DNA of 8,377 bases from Synergistaceae bacterium. Its GTDB lineage: Bacteria; Synergistota; Synergistia; Synergistales; Aminobacteriaceae. The position numbers and the translations under genes were made by a program. The notes beneath the pieces were generated by a model. It was not told where the DNA came from, made no database searches, and worked only from the letters and a program-made list of their open reading frames with translations. Below are positions 6,668 to 8,377 of this stretch, in pieces. Each line of letters starts with the position of its first letter. Positions within the stretch are counted from its first letter, which is position 1. The stretch lies in the NCBI GenBank assembly GCA_017448375.1, contig JAFSLR010000005.1, positions 1 to 8,377 on the forward strand, given 5' to 3'.

Positions 6668-6838
6668 ATGAACACAAGTTACACATTTTACAAAGACGGA
6701 AAGAAATACAGCAGCACGGGAGCGAATCGTTTTGAAGCGCAGGAAAACATTGAACTGCAGTGGGGAATCAGCCTGAAGGGAGCCAAATTCGAGGAAATCT
6801 ACAAACTGCGAGTAGTAAGAACGGAAAAAGTGAGATAA
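6668..6838 (+). CDS. Small hypothetical protein, 56 aa
   Basis: I do not recognise this protein. It is basic and hydrophilic, starts 'MNTSYTFYKDGKKYSSTG', and has a central 'RFEAQENIELQWGISLKG' and a Lys/Arg-rich end. There is no signal peptide, membrane segment or cysteine. The pattern of aromatic and charged residues (TFYKDGKKY as a likely beta hairpin, RFEAQENIELQWG as a likely helix) suggests a small folded domain. The very strong Shine-Dalgarno sequence and the hairpin just past its stop support a real gene. It stands alone on the plus strand between two minus-strand genes of the mobile-element region; an antirestriction, anti-phage or regulatory role is only a possibility suggested by the neighbours. 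Confidence 0.7.
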   Translation: MNTSYTFYKDGKKYSSTGANRFEAQENIELQWGISLKGAKFEEIYKLRVVRTEKVR

Positions 6839-6859
6839 AGATGCCTATCGGCCTCTTTT
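6837..6859 (+). terminator. Probable terminator between convergent small genes
   Basis: AAAGATGCC (6837-6845) pairs with GGCCTCTTT (6850-6858) with one mismatch and a TATC loop, ending in a four-T run. It overlaps the stop of the 56-aa gene and lies 2 bases from the stop of the 36-aa gene on the other strand, so it could end both transcripts. Confidence 0.45.
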
Positions 6860-6860
6860 C

Positions 6861-6971
6861 TTATCTGCGGTCTAAAGCGAGGATGTAATTCATTCTGTAG
6901 AGGAGTCTTGTCCGTTTCCGCAGTGCTTTCTTAGCCGCGATTCTTTCCAGAAATCTTATCAAAGTCTTCAT
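6861..6971 (-). CDS. 36-aa basic small protein at the end of the ardC operon
   Basis: The frame runs from ATG at 6971 to TAA at 6861 on the minus strand and encodes 36 residues starting M-K-T-L-I-R-F-L-E-R-I-A and ending L-L-Y-R-M-N-Y-I-L-A-L-D-R-R. It is very basic and mostly helical by composition, with aromatic and aliphatic residues spaced as in an amphipathic helix. It starts one base after the stop of the upstream 119-aa gene (TAG-C-ATG), so translation is probably coupled. Compared codon by codon with the remnant at 6530-6598, the differences over the last 18 codons fall at first and third positions and none at second positions, the signature of selection on a protein. No family was recognised; it may bind nucleic acid or a membrane surface. 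Confidence 0.7.
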   Translation of the reverse strand: MKTLIRFLERIAAKKALRKRTRLLYRMNYILALDRR

Positions 6972-6972
6972 G

Positions 6973-7332
6973 CTACAGCACCCTCACGACATCATAGCCA
7001 TTGCGCTCCAGCTCACGCACCCAGCGGTTCATCAAATCCCAGTCGAGGCAGTTGAATGTAATGCCGTAAGCGTTCTCCAGCTTGTTCCTCATCTCCCAAA
7101 GGATGTGTCCGATGCCCGCGTTAGTTCTGTCGTAGCCCCATCCCGTCATGACCTCACAGCCTTCAATGGGAAAGCCGTACTCATTAGTAGCGTAGAACAT
7201 AACTGCAACGGTTGTAGCTTTCTTAGTGTGGCGGGCAGTGATTTTGCCTCTCTGCTCTCCGTCTTTGCTAATGAGCCAAGCTGAAACTTTGCGCTCGACA
7301 ATCTCAAATTCCTTGCTGGTTTTAGTCAACAT
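6973..7332 (-). CDS. Hypothetical protein of the ardC operon, 119 aa
   Basis: I do not recognise a named family. The N-terminal half is charged and beta-rich (EFEIVERKVSAWLISKDG), the middle has Gly-rich turns (EGCEVMTGWGYDRTNAGIG), and the C-terminal third is helical (ILWEMRNKLENAYGI, WDLMNRWVRELERNGYD). There is no signal peptide or membrane segment, so it should be cytoplasmic. The ATG at 7332 overlaps the end of the upstream ardC-like gene by 11 bases, and GGGGAG sits 3 bases before it. The 36-aa gene starts one base after its stop. This tight packing means the three genes are co-expressed, so a role in antirestriction or mobile-element maintenance is plausible but unproven. Confidence 0.82.
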   Translation of the reverse strand: MLTKTSKEFEIVERKVSAWLISKDGEQRGKITARHTKKATTVAVMFYATNEYGFPIEGCEVMTGWGYDRTNAGIGHILWEMRNKLENAYGITFNCLDWDLMNRWVRELERNGYDVVRVL

Positions 7333-8143
7333 TATCTCCCCTTTCTTTAACTCCTGCTTTCGTCAAAATGTAGTCAGCAGCCCTGTTAGCGTCAGCGGCG
7401 GCTTTGAAGATGGCGTTGCTGTCGTTCCTGATGCATTCAAGCCACCCGTCAACATAAGAAGCGTGGTTTTTGAAGACTTCCTCACTCTGTGGGATTTTGG
7501 CGGCGCAGGAAATGAACATGCTTCCGATTTCAGCGACCAGCTCTTCACGTGCGTATGAGACAGTGTGTCTCCCGCCGTAGATGTTGCGCTTGAGCCTGCT
7601 TGAATGCCCCGTCCAGTGAGTCAGCTCATGCAGAAGCGTGGAGTAGTAGCCCGTTGCATTGAAGAAGTCTCCCTTTGGCGGCATGTGAATGGAATCTGTA
7701 GAGGGCTGATAGAAAGCTCTCCCGCCTCCGTAGATAATCTCCGCCCCGCTCGCCGATATGATTTTCTCAGCGGTCTCGTGAGCTTCAATTTCGTTAACGG
7801 GCGGCGGAGTGTATTCGCCGATGCCGTCAACCTGTGAGGCGTGAAAAACGGTGAAGAACCTCTGAACGACAGCCACGACTTTGTCCTGCTCCTCAGTGTC
7901 TACGATGGGCTTCCACAGTGTAACATGAGTTCCTTTCGCGCCCTTCTTGACCCTGAGACCGTGTTCTTCGGCCTGATGGACAGTCATCCAGCGCGGATCG
8001 ATACCGCCGTCCAGAGCCAGCCCCTTAACGGTGAGGATTAAAGTGTTGATGCCGGAATACTCGCGCCCTGATATGTTCTTGGGAGCTTCTCTTCCCCGCC
8101 ACGGGCGAGACTGTACAATGAACTGTGTAAGAGGAAAATACAC
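7322..8143 (-). CDS. ardC: ArdC-like antirestriction protein, 5' end replaced by an IS256-type element
   Basis: The frame spans 273 aa with GTG at 8143, but its first codons lie inside the inserted IS and have no ribosome binding site; the native part seems to begin near 8106. Residues about 14-105 are the ArdC N-terminal ssDNA-binding domain ('PKNISGREYSGINTLIL', 'DPRWMTVHQAEEHGLRVKKG'). Residues about 120-260 are the zincin-like metallopeptidase domain, with HELTH at 172-176 and 'REELVAEIGS' near 199-207 supplying the likely third zinc ligand. ArdC proteins protect incoming plasmid DNA from host restriction. The usual first 20-30 residues, ending in a PW-x-PW motif, are missing up to about 'RPWRG'. 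The gene is therefore probably inactive or expressed only as a truncated form, and the two downstream genes may have lost their promoter. It would otherwise head the three-gene operon. Confidence 0.85.
   Translation of the reverse strand: MYFPLTQFIVQSRPWRGREAPKNISGREYSGINTLILTVKGLALDGGIDPRWMTVHQAEEHGLRVKKGAKGTHVTLWKPIVDTEEQDKVVAVVQRFFTVFHASQVDGIGEYTPPPVNEIEAHETAEKIISASGAEIIYGGGRAFYQPSTDSIHMPPKGDFFNATGYYSTLLHELTHWTGHSSRLKRNIYGGRHTVSYAREELVAEIGSMFISCAAKIPQSEEVFKNHASYVDGWLECIRNDSNAIFKAAADANRAADYILTKAGVKERGDNVD
8107..8133 (+). repeat. Probable left terminal inverted repeat of the IS256-family element
   Basis: The segment beginning GAGACTGTACAATGAACTGT and ending GTAAGAG has the look of IS256-family ends, which commonly carry an 'ACTGTGTAA' core about 50 bases before the transposase start. 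The ArdC reading frame stops making family sense exactly here. The right copy is outside the window, so the boundary is accurate only to a few bases. Confidence 0.55.
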
Positions 8144-8150
8144 AGGAGGT
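8144..8150 (+). promoter_or_regulatory. Ribosome binding site of the IS256-family transposase
   Basis: AGGAGGT lies 7 bases before the ATG at 8158 and decides that start. Confidence 0.8.
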
Positions 8151-8157
8151 AAGCATA

Positions 8158-8377
8158 ATGGAAGAAGCCAGACAGGAAAAACTCAAGATTAGCAACGATT
8201 TGCTAGATGCCATGCTCGTTGGGGTCAAAACTCAGGAGGACTTATGGGGCAAAGATGGCATCATCACTCAGATAAGCAAGGCTCTGTTAGAACGTATCCT
8301 TAACGCCGAGATGGATTTCCACCTCAATAACACAGACGAAGGACGCGCAGCGGGCAACACAAGGAACGGATACGGCA
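8158..8377 (+). CDS. IS256 (mutator) family transposase, N-terminal part (3' end outside window)
   Basis: 73 residues are visible. They match the conserved N-terminal helical region of Transposase_mut proteins: 'ISNDLLDAMLVGVKTQEDLW', then 'GKDGIITQISKALLERILNA', then 'EMDFHLN' and 'AAGNTRNGYG', equivalent to the family's LL-x-G, GLLKxLTKALLERALEAE, EHLG and GNSRNG signatures. The catalytic DDE residues would lie further on. The frame is open to the right edge. It catalyses cut/copy-out transposition of the IS. A perfect Shine-Dalgarno sequence and the terminal repeat upstream fit an intact element. Confidence 0.93.
   Translation, partial: MEEARQEKLKISNDLLDAMLVGVKTQEDLWGKDGIITQISKALLERILNAEMDFHLNNTDEGRAAGNTRNGYG

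Larger units (their letters stand above)
8107..8377 (+). mobile_element. IS256-family insertion sequence, left part
   Basis: The element includes the left terminal repeat and the first 73 codons of a mutator-type transposase, running off the right edge. It seems to be inserted in the 5' end of the ardC-like gene, pointing away from it. The family normally makes an 8-9 bp target duplication; the partner copy would lie beyond the window. Confidence 0.75.

Noticed and set aside
6530..6930. The two similar segments as a CRISPR-like or structural RNA repeat pair
   Set aside because: Only two copies exist about 330 bases apart, with diverged sequence, and changes respect a minus-strand reading frame, which points to protein coding.
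6970..8041. Plus-strand open frames opposite the 119-aa and ardC-like genes
   Set aside because: They mirror genes that carry recognisable domains or tight operon spacing; their translations show no domain signature.
8141..8143. GTG at 8143 as the true start of the ardC-like gene
   Set aside because: It falls between the IS256 terminal repeat and the transposase start, has no ribosome binding site on its strand, and the residues from there to about 'QS' do not resemble ArdC.

Overview
The window most likely comes from a gut- or rumen-type member of the Synergistota (Synergistaceae). The main evidence is the extreme C-terminus of the first protein, where a Gly/Ser-Gly-Cys-Asn-Ser-Gly motif precedes a hydrophobic segment and a short basic tail. 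This matches the Synerg-CTERM protein-sorting tail, which is known essentially only from this phylum. No rRNA, tRNA or CRISPR array was seen.

Layout. (1) Positions 2-1516, plus strand: 3' part of a large exported CARDB-like protein ending in the sorting tail, closed by a good Rho-independent terminator. (2) 1586-4081, plus strand: an 831-aa exported protein joining an ADA2/ADGF-type adenosine deaminase with all catalytic residues, a ParB/Srx-like segment and a RelA/SpoT-like nucleotidyltransferase domain. It is closed by a second strong hairpin terminator. (3) 4171-4274: an extremely AT-rich gap. (4) 4275-5353: a ParA ATPase and a small ribbon-helix-helix partner overlapping by one base, forming a plasmid/ICE-type partition cassette whose codon use differs from the genes to the left. 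(5) 5393-6465, minus strand: a short decayed coding remnant, an inverted repeat and a PD-(D/E)XK (Rpn/YhgA-like) nuclease-family transposase gene with its own promoter. (6) 6530-6971: a stop-interrupted remnant of a small gene, a 56-aa plus-strand gene with a strong ribosome binding site, and an intact, easily missed 36-aa minus-strand gene that is the paralogue of the remnant. (7) 6973-8106, minus strand: a 119-aa unknown gene and an ArdC-like antirestriction metallopeptidase, in one compact operon with the 36-aa gene. (8) About 8107-8377, plus strand: the left end and first 73 codons of an IS256-family insertion sequence, which appears to have landed in the 5' end of the ardC-like gene and removed its start.

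Reading: the left half (to about 4170) looks like resident Synergistaceae cell-envelope and export genes. The right half looks like part of an integrated plasmid, ICE or similar mobile element (partition, antirestriction, PD-(D/E)XK transposase, IS256). The most unusual object is the deaminase/ParB-like/RelA-SpoT-like fusion. The most overlooked is the 36-aa gene: comparing its two copies shows differences only at first and third codon positions, which is direct evidence of protein-coding selection.
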